Shown one piece after another: positions 10,896 to 21,572 of a DNA stretch of 64,000 nucleotides. The DNA is from Rugalucina vietnamica. Lineage: Eukaryota; Mollusca; Bivalvia; Lucinida; Lucinidae. How positions within the stretch are numbered: position 1 is the stretch's first letter; each line of letters starts with the position of its first letter. The stretch covers positions 32,187,456 to 32,251,455 of the forward strand of contig OZ024875.1 in NCBI GenBank assembly GCA_964017185.1. The letters are read 5' to 3'. The position numbers and the translations under genes are program-made. The notes beneath the pieces were generated by a model. That model searched no databases and was not told the DNA's origin. It worked only from the letters and a program-made list of their open reading frames with translations.

Positions 10896-11287
10896 CTTTT
10901 TGGAAATATAAACACACTATATCACGTTATAAATTAGAAAATTGAATAAAACATCAGCAAATGTTGTAAAATATATCAAAATTTTCTCATACTGCTCAAA
11001 TTTGATTGGCCACAGCTTCGATTTACTCAAATTGTAATTGGTTAAATTGGACCATTAAGGAGATAATCACTTTCTGCTTGTTTTGTTTTTTGATCGCCCC
11101 ATAATCCGTACAAACAAATAATTTCGTTGATTGGCCGCGACAGATTAACGAAAATAAATTATTTATTTACGATGATCAAAGAAAATGGTCGGCGTGGTTA
11201 AATATGAGAAAAGAAGCCACAAACTAATCATAATCTAATTATTTGTAAGAACAAACGATTTACTGATTGTAAAAACCCGCCTTTAAA
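10896..11287. promoter_or_regulatory. 5' flank of the homeobox gene
   Basis: This AT-rich stretch should contain the 5' UTR and promoter of the minus-strand homeobox gene. I see no clear TATA box and no coding potential. Related AAACAAATAATT words recur inside it. Confidence 0.35.
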
Positions 11288-11524
11288 TGAGCCGCATCGT
11301 GAGAAAACCGGATATTTGCCTAGGCGAAAACAAAGGCGCAGATCAGCTTCGCGGTAACCGCGAAGCTGATCAGCGCCTTTGTTTTCGCTACTCGGATAGT
11401 ACAATTCCTCTTCTACTTAAATCCGAAATTTCAAGCTTCTAGCTCTTTTCTGAGCTTGTACAGGCCGGTTTATGTTGGACCGGGTCGGAAACCCCGAAGA
11501 CCGGTTTTCTCGCGTCGCGGCTCA
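11288..11524 (+). mobile_element. Family A TIR element, copy 2 (reference copy)
   Basis: TGAGCCGCATCGTGAGAAAA to TTTTCTCGCGTCGCGGCTCA. The internal palindrome has about 31-bp arms with one mismatch: CGAAAACAAAGGCGCAGATC...GCGGT | AACCGC...GCGCCTTTGTTTTCG. A conserved asymmetric part follows: AATTCCTCTTCTACTTAAAT, TTTCAAGCTTCTAGC. No ORF; non-autonomous. Confidence 0.9.
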
Positions 11525-11794
11525 AATTGTTTCAAGAATTTTGCTAAATGTACGTGTTGCAATAATGATAAAATAAATGCGACTCGCAGCGATCACCTCA
11601 AAATAAACTAGCGCAACTGAGTCTTAAGTGGTTCCTTAAAAACATTGAATGACCAGTTTTAAACGCATCAACAGTGCATTCTGTTGATGCTTTTGAACAT
11701 TCTTTCACTCTTTTACAAAAAGAGTATTTTCGTTTTCAATTATCAAGCATAATTACTAGTTTATTCAAAGTTTGTGTTTGTTTGTTTGAATTGA

Positions 11795-12110
11795 TGCTTT
11801 ACGTCCCAGTCAACAGCAATGGTCATGTCGAGACGCGTTGACTCCATTTTATCGAACTTTTACCCAACGTTAGGATGTCATGACACTCAAAATGTGCTTC
11901 ATAAATATAACCACCCACTCAAACTAATAAGGCTTGTATGTATGGATGGTTTCACTAGACCACTTTTTTCTGTGAAGGCTCAGACTTGAGCTGTTAACCA
12001 CTAATCAGACGGTCGGTCAGTACTCTAGAAGCTTTGCCTGGAGGCGCAAGCAACCCATCTACTTCTCCTAAGCCCCAATGGGCGGAGGCCCCATTCAGTG
12101 TTTAGCTTAA
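11795..12110 (-). repeat. Dispersed repeat R, near-complete copy
   Basis: Reverse orientation of the repeat also at 8060, 39720 and 41515: TTGATGCTTTACGTCCCAGT...GTTGACTCCATTTTAT...GTTAGGATGTCATGAC...AGGCTTGTATGTATGGATGG...CCCATCTACTTC. Confidence 0.7.
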
Positions 12111-12761
12111 GGTTTAGCTTAACTAGAAATATACCACATTAATATGAATGCAATTTGTACGCTGAGTATTCTAGGATTTGGAAATTTTGTCGTGGAAACT
12201 TACATTATTCTTGAATTACAAAAGTATACTTTGCACGTGCAAAAAACGGTTTGATATCTGAAAAGTACATGTATACAGTATATTTGAAGAGTGGTGTGTT
12301 TTTATGATTTGCTGGACTACAATGATCATACTCGAAGCAAACTTTTATTTAATTATTCTCTCAATTGTGTTTTTGGGAGAAAAATGTTGATTTTACAAAT
12401 TTTCCCCTAAAAATTACACCCGCTTTCAAATCGCAACGAAACTCAATTGTGAAACTCTCATATGAATGGCAAATCCTTAGAATCACTTAGCCTTTGAAAA
12501 TATATTATACCTATTTAAGCGAAAAAATAAAAATCAAAACTTTGCATTTCTTTTTGTACTGAGTATATTTTGTGCCGAGCGAAACTCCATATAAGATTCA
12601 GTTTCATTCAGAGTTTTCACTGATTTTCAATAGTTTATACCGCGACACTTAGGCATTCTCTATGGCAAGATGGTATGTGCGAAGATGCAAAGAATTGTCT
12701 GAGTGAATCCTCGCTCGACACATGTGGCACTGCTCGGTATGGTATGTCAGTTTAGTTTTCA
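12111..12761 (-). other. Probable 3' UTR of the FN3 gene
   Basis: There is no ORF downstream of the stop at 12762. A minus-strand AATAAA occurs at 12349-12344, about 415 nt after the stop, and is a plausible polyadenylation signal. Nothing else is recognised. Confidence 0.4.
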
Positions 12762-12928
12762 TCATTCGTGAACTTGATCGGTTTGCCGGTTCGAGTTAGT
12801 GGCCCGTGGTGGAACCTGCTGATTTGACGCCTCCCAGTGGTTCAGAACTCTTTCTAACGCAGATCTCGTGAGCTTGGTGTTCGAACTTGTACTTCCAGTG
12901 TAGGCAGACTTGGCGCTACGTGACGAAC
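12762..12928 (-). CDS. FN3 gene exon 6: C-terminal tail and stop
   Basis: Acceptor TTGTTTTAG (AG 12930-12929). It starts with GT completing a Gly codon, then 54 codons and TGA at 12764-12762. The tail is polar (SAYTGSTSSNTKLTRSALER...) with a short helix-like ALERVLNHWEAS and no domain. Confidence 0.85.
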
Positions 12929-15196
12929 CTAAAACAAAGAAAAAGTGTTGTTGTTTTAAGGAGGCGGTAAGTTTCGAAACTTAGTCCTCCCTATTTCAGT
13001 GTAGACTGCTACTGAGTCGCCGTGCTTTTCCGAGAACCAGATGATACATGTATATGACCCAGTAGCTGAACAGTATCGGCTTATTTCTTATTACAGAAGT
13101 TCTAGCAAAAAATTATATAAAATGTCAAAACTATCATGTTATATTAAGCGGAGAGTGGTGACCATTTTCCGAGAACTCGGACGCTAAAAATCTGTACAAA
13201 CAATAACCGGATAATACACAAGTGGTAAAAAATGAACTAGATTGCATACGCGTGAATCTGACATACCATATTCTGATGAAGACCGCACTTCTGTTCTCAC
13301 TTGCTTGCCGATCAGAGGTTGACTTTTACCGGCATCGTTCGCTGCAATGATCCTGAACTTGAAATCTGTATCTTCTGGAAGCTTTTGAACACAAAAAGTG
13401 GTGACGTTTTCAGCGGTTTCTCCAACTTTCCGCCATTTTTCAGTTTCGAGATCCTGCATTTCGACAATGTATCGAGACGGCGGGAACGTATCCAGTGTTC
13501 TTTGTTTCCAAGACAACGTTATGGACTTGTGGGTTGTCTTATTGTAACGGACGGGTCCTAGTGGTTTCAATGGCAGTCCTAAAATGAAGAGATAATATTC
13601 GACTTTGAAGATTTATATTTGCGCTACAGTTAAAAAAATCCCACCATATAAAAACATATTTAGGCTAATAATATTTGAATAGAATTAATAAAAGTTTGTT
13701 TCTGTGTTTAATGCATTTGTTCCACGGAAATACCAAATTGCCTCCTCTGAATTTTCACAAAGTGAGTGAGTAAACTATATGGCATCAACTTACACAGAAA
13801 GGACGAGTTACAGGAGAAGTAAGCCATCATATCAACTTCACATATAAATCATATGTCACATACCCAGATCCTTTTTAACAAATGCAGCATCTTTCGTTTC
13901 CACACATGGTCCAAAACCATTGGCATTTTCTGCACAAATTCTAAATTTGTATGGTGTATTTTTACTAAGATTCTCGATGAGGCATTTATTCAGCCCACCG
14001 ACTGCTTCTTCCTTGCTATAGTGATTCCAGTTGCTTCCACCATCATTCATTATGATGTGGTAATATTCTATTTGTGAGTTTCCGTCAATTTTCGGTGGCT
14101 GCCACTGCAATGTCATCCGGTCTTTCTGGATGTCCGTTACTGCAACGGAAGTTGGTTTTCCTGGCACCGCTGTCATGCAAAAAAGAGAGGTATTAGAAAT
14201 AAATAACCTAAATATGATCTTTTTTTTTTCAATTTAAATGTGGCTTTTTTTCATAAATATTTCAGCAGACCATAATTTAAACAGCCAACCAGTTTCGAGA
14301 TCAGATTAGACTATTTTTAACGTAAATGATACACGAGACTTACTTGTTTGTTTCTCCAGAATGAATGGCCTCGTTTCTATGATGGAACTGTCTCCGCCTT
14401 TATTACTGGAAGCCACGCCCAAAACGTATCTTTTATTGGATTCAAGCTGCTGGACAAGATGTCGATTGATGCTATTTTTAACCTTGGCTATTTTCGTCCA
14501 ATCACTGGGCTTATCAGAAGGCCGGATATATATGACGTAATACTTTACTCTTGAAGCAGCATCGGAAGTTGGTGATTGCCAACAAAGTGTGACGTCATTT
14601 GGCTGTAAGTCTCTAAGCTCAAGTTTGATTGGTGGATCAGGTGGGGCTGCAATAAAATCAGACATGGACTATAAAATCATTAGGATTTTTAAAATTCTGA
14701 TTGAAATAATTACTGGATTTTCTATTCTTACTTTGCCTGCAAATAATTGTACATATAGTGACTCGGTTGCTCCACATGGCGCCAATTCATGAATTGACAC
14801 GCACACAATACGTATTGGTGCTACTTCCGGTGGACACTAAAGCAACGATATTTGTTTTCTTCACAAGAAAACAATGGTTTACAGGCGCGGATGAGGTTTC
14901 TTTAAATTTGAACTGTTATTCAATGATAAAGAAAAACTCGACTTATCAAAATAATATTACTTACGAACACTATCACTAGGGGCTTGAAGACAACAGAAGC
15001 AGTAACTTTTGGTACCATACTCTACAGGCTTAGGCTTTCGATCGGGATCTTCTTCTGAAAGCAGGATGCGAAGGTAAAGGTCTGTGTTATGTAAACTTAA
15101 AAATCCGAATTTACGAAATTTCATGAAATACAGCTAAATCATTGCATTCTCAGAAACAGGAAGTATGATGATAGAATCACTCGACACACACACACA

Positions 15197-15264
<68 letters not shown>

Positions 15265-15429
15265 CTTACTGATTCCAACAAGGCTTTCTGGTGTGACCTT
15301 GGGTGTCTTTTCATTTCGTTTGCCCGGGTGCTTGTGCACATATACACAATAAGCGCCAACAATGACGACCACCAAGAGCACAAAGGCGCCCCCTACAGAC
15401 ACACCCAGCACCAATGATGCAGCAACCAT
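12762..15429 (-). CDS. Membrane-anchored protein with three fibronectin III domains (gene-level, complete)
   Basis: Exons 15429-15270, 15054-14965, 14646-14344, 14169-13864, 13578-13267 and 12928-12762 join in frame to 445 residues; all five introns are phase 1, the usual pattern for shuffled extracellular modules. Residues ~5-31 form one hydrophobic segment (SVGGAFVLLVVVIVGAYCVY), followed by a basic stretch HKHPGKRNEK. FN3 domains cover about 86-180, 187-283 and 289-385, each with the B-strand Trp (TLCWQSP, TLQWQPP, TLSWKQR) and the F-strand pattern (YVLGVASSN, YKFRICAENANGFG, FKFRIIAANDAGKS). A Ser/Thr-rich 55-residue tail ends VHE. The ATG is chosen because an in-frame TAA lies 9 nt upstream. 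No specific orthologue is recognised. Positive-inside would put the FN3 part in the cytoplasm. Confidence 0.85.
13267..13578 (-). CDS. FN3 gene exon 5: third fibronectin III domain
   Basis: 312 nt, phase 1 on both sides; acceptor TTCATTTTAG, donor GTATGT. It encodes one full FN3 module (SITLSWKQ..., RYIVEMQD, KFRIIAANDAGKSQP). Confidence 0.9.
13864..14169 (-). CDS. FN3 gene exon 4: second fibronectin III domain
   Basis: 306 nt, phase 1 on both sides; acceptor GCATGACAG, donor GTATGT. One FN3 module from VPGKPTSVAVTD to ENANGFGPCVETKDA. Confidence 0.9.
14344..14646 (-). CDS. FN3 gene exon 3: first fibronectin III domain
   Basis: 303 nt, phase 1 on both sides; acceptor TTTTATTGCAG, donor GTAAGT. 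One FN3 module from PPDPPIKLELRDL to SSNKGGDSSIIETRP. Confidence 0.9.
14965..15054 (-). CDS. FN3 gene exon 2: linker with a Cys cluster
   Basis: 90 nt, phase 1 on both sides; acceptor CTGCTTTCAG, donor GTAAGT. It encodes EDPDRKPKPVEYGTKSYCFC and continues CLQAPSDSV. The CxCC cluster just after the membrane segment could be palmitoylated or form disulfides (inference). Confidence 0.75.
15183..15259 (+). repeat. (AC)n(GA)n microsatellite next to the exon 1 donor
   Basis: (AC)8 then (GA)30. On the gene strand the intron begins GTAAGACAAA and then runs into a long (CT)n tract. Confidence 0.95.
15270..15429 (-). CDS. FN3 gene exon 1: membrane segment
   Basis: ATG at 15429, 53 codons plus one base, donor GTAAGA (15269). 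It contains the single transmembrane helix. Upstream in frame is TAA, and I find no good acceptor in the preceding 50 nt, so this is probably the first coding exon. The 5' UTR may be spliced. Confidence 0.7.
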
Positions 15430-15730
15430 TTCAGTTTAGTAGGGCCTACCGAGATACAAAGATATTATGGGGTACCATATTTATTCCTTCTTTCTCAGTC
15501 ATTCAAGCATTTAATATATATAATGGGTAGTTCTAGAATGTCTATTTCGAAAATGTTTACACCCATAATGCCAAAATTCCCAATTACGAGGATGATCCAA
15601 TAATTAATGAGACTTTTTGAATTATTCCTATGTAAATAAACTTGGCTTATTGTTAATATATTTTAACATTGCTCAATATAACGTGCACACAAGACACTGG
15701 TTAAAAGTCACATCTAGACAACTACCTTTT

Positions 15731-16180
15731 GTTGCTTAGCAACGGGAGAATGCGAGCCAAAGGTCCTTGGCCACGTAGCAATTATGCACATAAAATAGGT
15801 TGCCATGGCAACAGGTGATAAAATTCCTATCATGGCATATTGTTATTTATAGTTATCATTACTAGCTTTATGCTCTGCAAATATCACTTACATACAGCTG
15901 ATGATTCAAGTAGGCTGAGAGTTTTTGCGAGAAAAGATGGGTTTTGTTTGCGAAATAAATCAATGCTTTTTGGGGTAGGGTGAAAAATATCTTAAATCCT
16001 GAGGTTACATGACAAAATAAATTGTTTTATGATCTTAAAATGATCAATTTTGGGTAAATATTGCAAATGAATTACAAAAGTGACACTTGACCTCTTCTTT
16101 TTATGTTGCCTAGCAACTATAGAATTAGGAAAATGCAATTAGCCATAATTTATATAGTAAAGTGGTTGCTAGGCAACCAC
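15731..16180. promoter_or_regulatory. Cluster of four palindromic X-box (RFX)-like sites
   Basis: GTTGCTTAGCAAC (15731-15743), GTTGCCATGGCAAC (15800-15813), GTTGCCTAGCAAC (16105-16117) and GTGGTTGCTAGGCAACCAC (16162-16180) all fit the RFX half-site palindrome GTTGCC/GGCAAC. They lie 300-750 bp upstream of the FN3 gene's first coding exon. A fifth, GTTGCCATAGCAAC, is at 21452-21465. Regulatory function is inferred; they might also belong to an unrecognised repeat. Confidence 0.45.
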
Positions 16181-17340
16181 CTCTCGATCACAAGCGCAAG
16201 ACTCGATTTGACCGAAGCAAAATATTTCAGAGATGAATGTTAACACAGATAATACTCAATTATGATAAGAAACCGTTTTTAAATTGTGTGACATAGCGAG
16301 ATATCTATAGGCTATGTTTGTTCAAAGGGCAAATGGCGGCCATAGGTGCTGCACGAGCAGCTCTTAAATAACCATAGCAACCAAAGTTATCTACCAATTG
16401 ATAAAATATGCTCCAAAGAGAGATCAGATGTGTATCTTGTAAACGAAAGTAGTAAACATGAGCCAGTCAATAGGGTTTATAAAATAAGAGAAAAGTCTCA
16501 ATCATTATTGAATCATCCTCGTATTATGACATGCTGGGAAACACATTATCAGATCAAAGCAATCAGTTACTAATCCAAAAATATTCGTTCCGGATCTATT
16601 TGACATGCACCGCACCAGACAAAGGATCTTCACGGCCTGCGAAATCTAAAGTTTCAAAACTGTTGCGCGTAGACATGACATTGTCTATATAGGCGAGACG
16701 CTAGATTCTGTATCTACCGTATTTAACGAAATCGCACAACACCCTCCACATACTTGGTTTGCAGTATGCAATTGGTCCATTGGTCATCCTAGATGAGTTC
16801 TAGGCACGTTGTCGCCCCGGCAAGTGGTGCGCAATATTTCTGTAGCTCGTTACATAAGTTACATGTTCAAAATATATTTGTACCAACAAAATAGCGAAAC
16901 CTACTATGCTCCAACCACATTAATCATGCAACAACACTAATTATATCACGTACTAGAACAATTTAACGGACATGCTTTATGATCTTTAAAAGTTGAAATT
17001 AGACATTATACGGTGTTACAAACGTTACTTCTATATCTATGGCGTGAAAATAGGGGTTTGGGTTCAAAAACGTTTTTGTTTTTGTCATTTCTTTCTTCAT
17101 ATTCCAAAAACGATAGGTCCTTTCTTACTGACCAATAGTTCAACTTGGCTATTACACAAAATCATAATTATATTTATATTAAATATTTAATTTATTTTAT
17201 CTAAATAATTTAACATTTCCTAAGGTACCGTCGTATGCTGTAACATTTGAAAAGTAGGCGTTTCAACAAAAATATCAAAATGAATAACTGTTATATGTTT
17301 CTGTAAATTATTTAGTTCTATTTTACACACCCTATGATAA
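16181..17340. other. Intergenic, nothing recognised
   Basis: AT-rich sequence with only short chance ORFs and no repeat that I can match elsewhere in the window. Confidence 0.5.
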
Positions 17341-17790
17341 ATACATGTTTAGTGTGCTAAAATACACAACCTGTGGCTTGCAAGTATGCTCATGGTAACG
17401 TATGTAACAACTTAATGTTCAAACATGGGTAGATTTCATTTTGGTGATTATAAATGTATATACAGTGAGCCGCTTCATGCGAAAACCAGATTCTTCCTAT
17501 ATGAAAACAAAGATGGAGTTACTGCTCAGCTGATCAGCACACGTGTTTACTCTACACAGATAATACAAACTTCTTCTTAAATCAGAAATTTCAAGCGTCT
17601 AGATTCTCTGACCGTGTAGAAGGAATATTGACGGAAAAGGGGTTTTCGCGCGCTGCGGCTCACATGAATGTGGTCTCACATAATTATCTGCAAAGGTTTT
17701 CGCATAGAACACAGTAAGGTGTTTGAAATATGTGGACCCACTGGTGACTTGTCAGTATGCTCATGGTAACGTATGTAACACCATTTTCAT
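17341..17790 (+). repeat. Repeat word GGTAACGTATGTAAC pair flanking a family A element
   Basis: TATGCTCATGGTAACGTATG occurs at about 17385 and again at about 17757, with similar flanks. The same core (complement GTTACATACGTTACC) recurs at 42230-43480. The two copies flank the TIR element at 17466. Confidence 0.6.
17466..17662 (+). mobile_element. Family A TIR element, copy 3 (diverged)
   Basis: TGAGCCGCTTCATGCGAAAA to CGCGCTGCGGCTCA, with the AAATCAGAAATTTCAAGCGT block conserved and the central palindrome degraded. Confidence 0.75.
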
Positions 17791-19364
17791 ATAGGGCACT
17801 GTAAGGTATATATTATGAGTAAAAGACCCATCGTTAAAGCTTCCGCTCCTGATTGCGAGTTTGTGTTGTTTGACCTCTTCGGTGCTATGTTGTGTCCTTG
17901 AACAAGATCCACCTTTCACATGTGCGAACTTAATGACTTAGGAAGACAAAGACTTCGCAAATATCACACTGACAGCTGCATCCAACTAGATGTGGATATT
18001 ATCCTCAAACTCCTGGACCCATTTATTTTATAATATATGTGGTATTCCTTACAGCTTGTGTGCGCCTTTCGAAACTATTGATTTGATGTAGTGTTTGATA
18101 TATACATGTAGAGTAAATCCATCAGATCGGATGAACAAGAAAGAAGGACATTATCTAGCCCTGCGACACCAGTTCCCCGGGAGTGGCAAAATCCAATGTA
18201 AAGCAGTGATAACAAAACGTGAATTTCTTGAGGGCCCTCGGTGTGAAATCCGAACATAGAACAGAATGTGCAAACAACGTGTATGCGTTTTTACAAGAAA
18301 ATGCTTTCTTACCAGGGATGGATGACGTAACTGCACTTTAGACAATGAAGACACAGATACGCGAATTTTCATAACAACCACGATGCTTCTGACGGTACAA
18401 TCATCTGAATCAGATGTCTTGGTTTTATGCTGCTGTCTATTCTAGCCAAATGATTGCAATACATTATGGTTCCACGCTGGAAATCCTGAAAAAGCACGAT
18501 ACTAGCGGTCTGTCGTTTTGAGCAAGCCTTGATGTCCTGTCAGACACTCTCGAACATTCCATATCTTCAAGAAAATAGAAGTTATGACTACACAATAAGG
18601 CAGTTTAGGTGAAACTCCGAGAAGGGTCTACTTGCAACATCACTGCTGAGTACGTCCGTACCCAGTACGTTTTTATATCTCTGCCCAGTACGTTATAAGA
18701 GTTATCGTTATTTCTTAAAAAAGCTATTTTAAGCTAAATATAAATAGACTAATATATGTTTTTAACATATTATGACAATTAGTCCTTTTTGTGGTCTAAT
18801 TCATAATAGGAGTAATTCATAATAAGAATATTTTTATAGCTTAATTTTATTTGATGACGTTCATGTGTAACATTCACGGTCTGTATATAATATTAAATCT
18901 ACATGTAGTCTCCGACTTTAAACCCACCTAAATATAATAAAATTTGAAATTGAAGGGTATATAGATTACGTGTTGCAAATTTTCAAAAGCGATTTTACAT
19001 TAGTCCGGCAGATTAATTTACATATATAACAGTCAGATAGTTTTTGTTTATTTACGTCCCAGTAAACGATGTTTCAGTCATTGTCCTGGCGGGCGAAAGC
19101 TAATCTAGTTGTTAGATTTGGGCATGAAAGGGCACGTACATGCGACCCATTTCCTACCGAATTTCTTTCTGATTGCATCATTTTTTTATAACCTCTCTAT
19201 TATCATGATTCCAGAAACATGATCCCTGAACAACAATTTAATTAAAATGCCTTTACGAATGCAAAACTAACACTTATGATGGATATAAGTGTTGTTATGA
19301 TCATAAAAGTTCAATCGACGTTTTGGATTTACCCCCCCCCCACACACACACACACTTTTTTTGA
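17791..19364. other. Intergenic, mostly featureless
   Basis: No gene is supported. CAGTACGTCCGTACCCAGTACG words near 18650 resemble ones at 41130-41165 (complement), so a dispersed repeat pair may exist. Poly-C/(AC)n occurs at about 19331-19353. Confidence 0.45.
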
Positions 19365-19672
19365 ATCAGTTTTACGTCCCTTTCAATATTATTTCAGCTC
19401 ATATGAGAACGGCCAATCAGAAGGTGGGGCGAAAACGGGAGAACCCCTAGAAAACCCACATGGCACACCCGCAAGCAGAACTTGGCTTGTCTCACATGTG
19501 GCCAGAGCGGAGCTCGAACCCACACCAGGGCGGGCCCCGTGGCCGAGCGGTTAAGAGCGCTGTTTCTTAATCATTCGATCATCTCACCGCTGTGACTGGT
19601 GTGGGTTCGAGTCCCGATCTGGCTACATGTGAGACAAGCCAAGTTCTGCTTGCGGGTGTGCCAGGGACGTGA
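19365..19672. mobile_element. tRNA-Leu/Ser-like SINE pair, head to head
   Basis: 19530-19672 (+) carries GTGGCCGAGCGGTTAAGAGC (type II tRNA box A) and GGGTTCGAGTCCCG (box B), then ATGTGAGACAAGCCAAGTTC. 19365-19514 is the same body inverted. Relatives are at 41905-42085 and 56405-56915 (both -). Confidence 0.75.
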
Positions 19673-19678
19673 AAGGGA

Positions 19679-20935
19679 TTTTCAAAGATCTTCTCCTCTC
19701 AAACCGCTTAGCCAATCAAAACCAAACTTCATGTGAAGCATCCCTATAGGAAGGGGGAACCAATGTTTATATAAATTGTCCAGGTCACATGACCAAGATG
19801 GCCGCCATGGCTATAAATCGCAAAAACCTTAAAAATATTCTTCTCCAGAACCAGAAGGCCTATGATTTTGAAACCTGGCATGAAGCATCAAGGAGAGGAG
19901 CTCTACAAAGTTCATATAAATCATGACCTTGGGATGACCTTGACCTATTTTACAGCAAGGTCAACATAGGTCACCCATGTATTTGAATGGGGAAAATTGT
20001 CAAAATGTCATTTGAAGGGAAAAACTTGAAGGGAAAGGGCAAATGGACTGAACATTTATGATTCTGAAAAAAATGCACCCCAGGGGCTGGTCTACCCCCA
20101 CTCCGGGGCAATATACATGTATATTACCATAATATTCAAAGATCTTCTTCTCTAAAACTACTTGGTCAATCAAAGCCAAACTTCATGTGGAGCATCCTAA
20201 GGAAGTTGGAACAAAAGTTTATATAAATGGTCCAGATCACATGACCAAGATGGCCGCCATGGCTATAAATAGAAAAAAAAATCTTTCTCCAGAACCATAA
20301 GGTCTATGATTTTGAAACTTGGCATGAAGCATCAGGGAAAGGAGCTCTACATAGTTTATATAAATCATGACCCAGGAATGACCTTGACATATTTTACGGC
20401 AAGGTCAACATAGGTGGCCCATGCATTTGAAGGGGAAATTTGTCAAAAAGTCATTTGAAGAGAAAAAACATTAAGGAAATGGGCAAATGGACTGAAGATA
20501 TATGATTCTTAAAAAATGGACCCAATGGGCCGGTCTGCCCCCACCCTGGGGCAATATAAATGAATATCACCATAATATTCAAAGATCTTCTTCTCTGAAA
20601 TCACTTGGCCAATCAAAGCCCGGCAAATTTGATATGAAGCACATGTAGGAAGGAGAAACCAATGTGTACATAAATAATCCAGGTCACATGACCAAGATGG
20701 CCGCCATGTCCATATATGGTAAAAACCATTCTAAAATCTTTTTCTATGGAACGGGTGAACCAATTTCAACAAAACTAGGCATGTAGCATTGTAGACTAGA
20801 GTACTATATGCGTGCATAAAATTATGACCCTGTGATGACCTTGACCTATTTTACGACAAGGTAAATATAGTTCGTCCATGACTATACACATGTACTAGTC
20901 AAACAGGTTTATTGGTATATATCCCTGATCTCAGG
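19679..20935 (+). repeat. Three tandem copies of a ~450 bp repeat
   Basis: Units start TTCAAAGATCTTCTyCTCT at about 19680, 20136 and 20578. Each contains CCAATCAAA, CATGTGAAGCAT, GGTCACATGACCAAGATGGC followed by CGCCATG, and GACCTTGACCTATTTTACGG with a CAAGGTCAACATAGGT-like block. The third unit is partial. No ORF is present. Confidence 0.85.
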
Positions 20936-20964
20936 TGAGCGTTTACAGGACCATTGGTTCTCTA

Positions 20965-21141
20965 GTACAGGTTTTCAGCTATGTCTGGACAAAGCCAGCG
21001 CTTTTTGAGTATTAACCATTACTGTTGTGAGTTAATGTTGTCTTGCTCAAGGACACGGCCCGGAAATCCCTAGTGGGAATCAAACCCAATACCTCTCGAT
21101 TCGGAGGCCGGTGCTCTACCACAAGGCTATCGTGCTCCATA
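20965..21141 (-). mobile_element. tRNA-derived SINE (same family as 1361)
   Basis: Minus-strand head GGAGCACGATAGCCTTGTGG, box B GGGTTTGATTCCCACT, body CCGTGTCCTTGAGCAAGACA, then GTTAATACTCAAAAAGCGCT. Confidence 0.75.
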
Positions 21142-21572
21142 AAATTCTTATAAACAACCAAGAAACAGGCATGTTTATGAAAGATTTTTAAAGATATATT
21201 CGTTTATCGAGTGTGTCTGATTTATATACATTAGAAAAAAAGAAAGATTATTTCTCAATCCAGGTATCACAAGCGCGGAAATGTTTCCAAACGCGGATGT
21301 GAACCAGTACATCGCGGAAATACACAAGATACGAAAACATGCGGCTATAGCATTTAAGTGCTGGTTCAGATAAATAAATGTTTAATTATTATCAAACACG
21401 TATTATATTACAAGTTTCAACAATAAAACGCTTTGCAATTTAATATGCATGGTTGCCATAGCAACAAACCGAACACCACTGGAGGAAAAATCTAAGATTT
21501 CCTTGTTTTAGGGGTTTTCAGATACCTTTATGTCAGAAGCTCTGTGTATCTCGGACGGTCTTACGCATAACG

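Noticed and set aside
13301-14554. Plus-strand ORFs across the FN3 exons
   Set aside because: They are antisense shadows of exons whose minus-strand translation is clearly fibronectin III.
18075-18381. Minus-strand ORFs near 18.1-18.4 kb
   Set aside because: Short, no domain, no consistent splice sites; chance open frames.
19530-19620. tRNA-Leu/Ser gene
   Set aside because: Box A and box B are present but the acceptor stem does not pair, and the sequence continues into a repeated SINE body.
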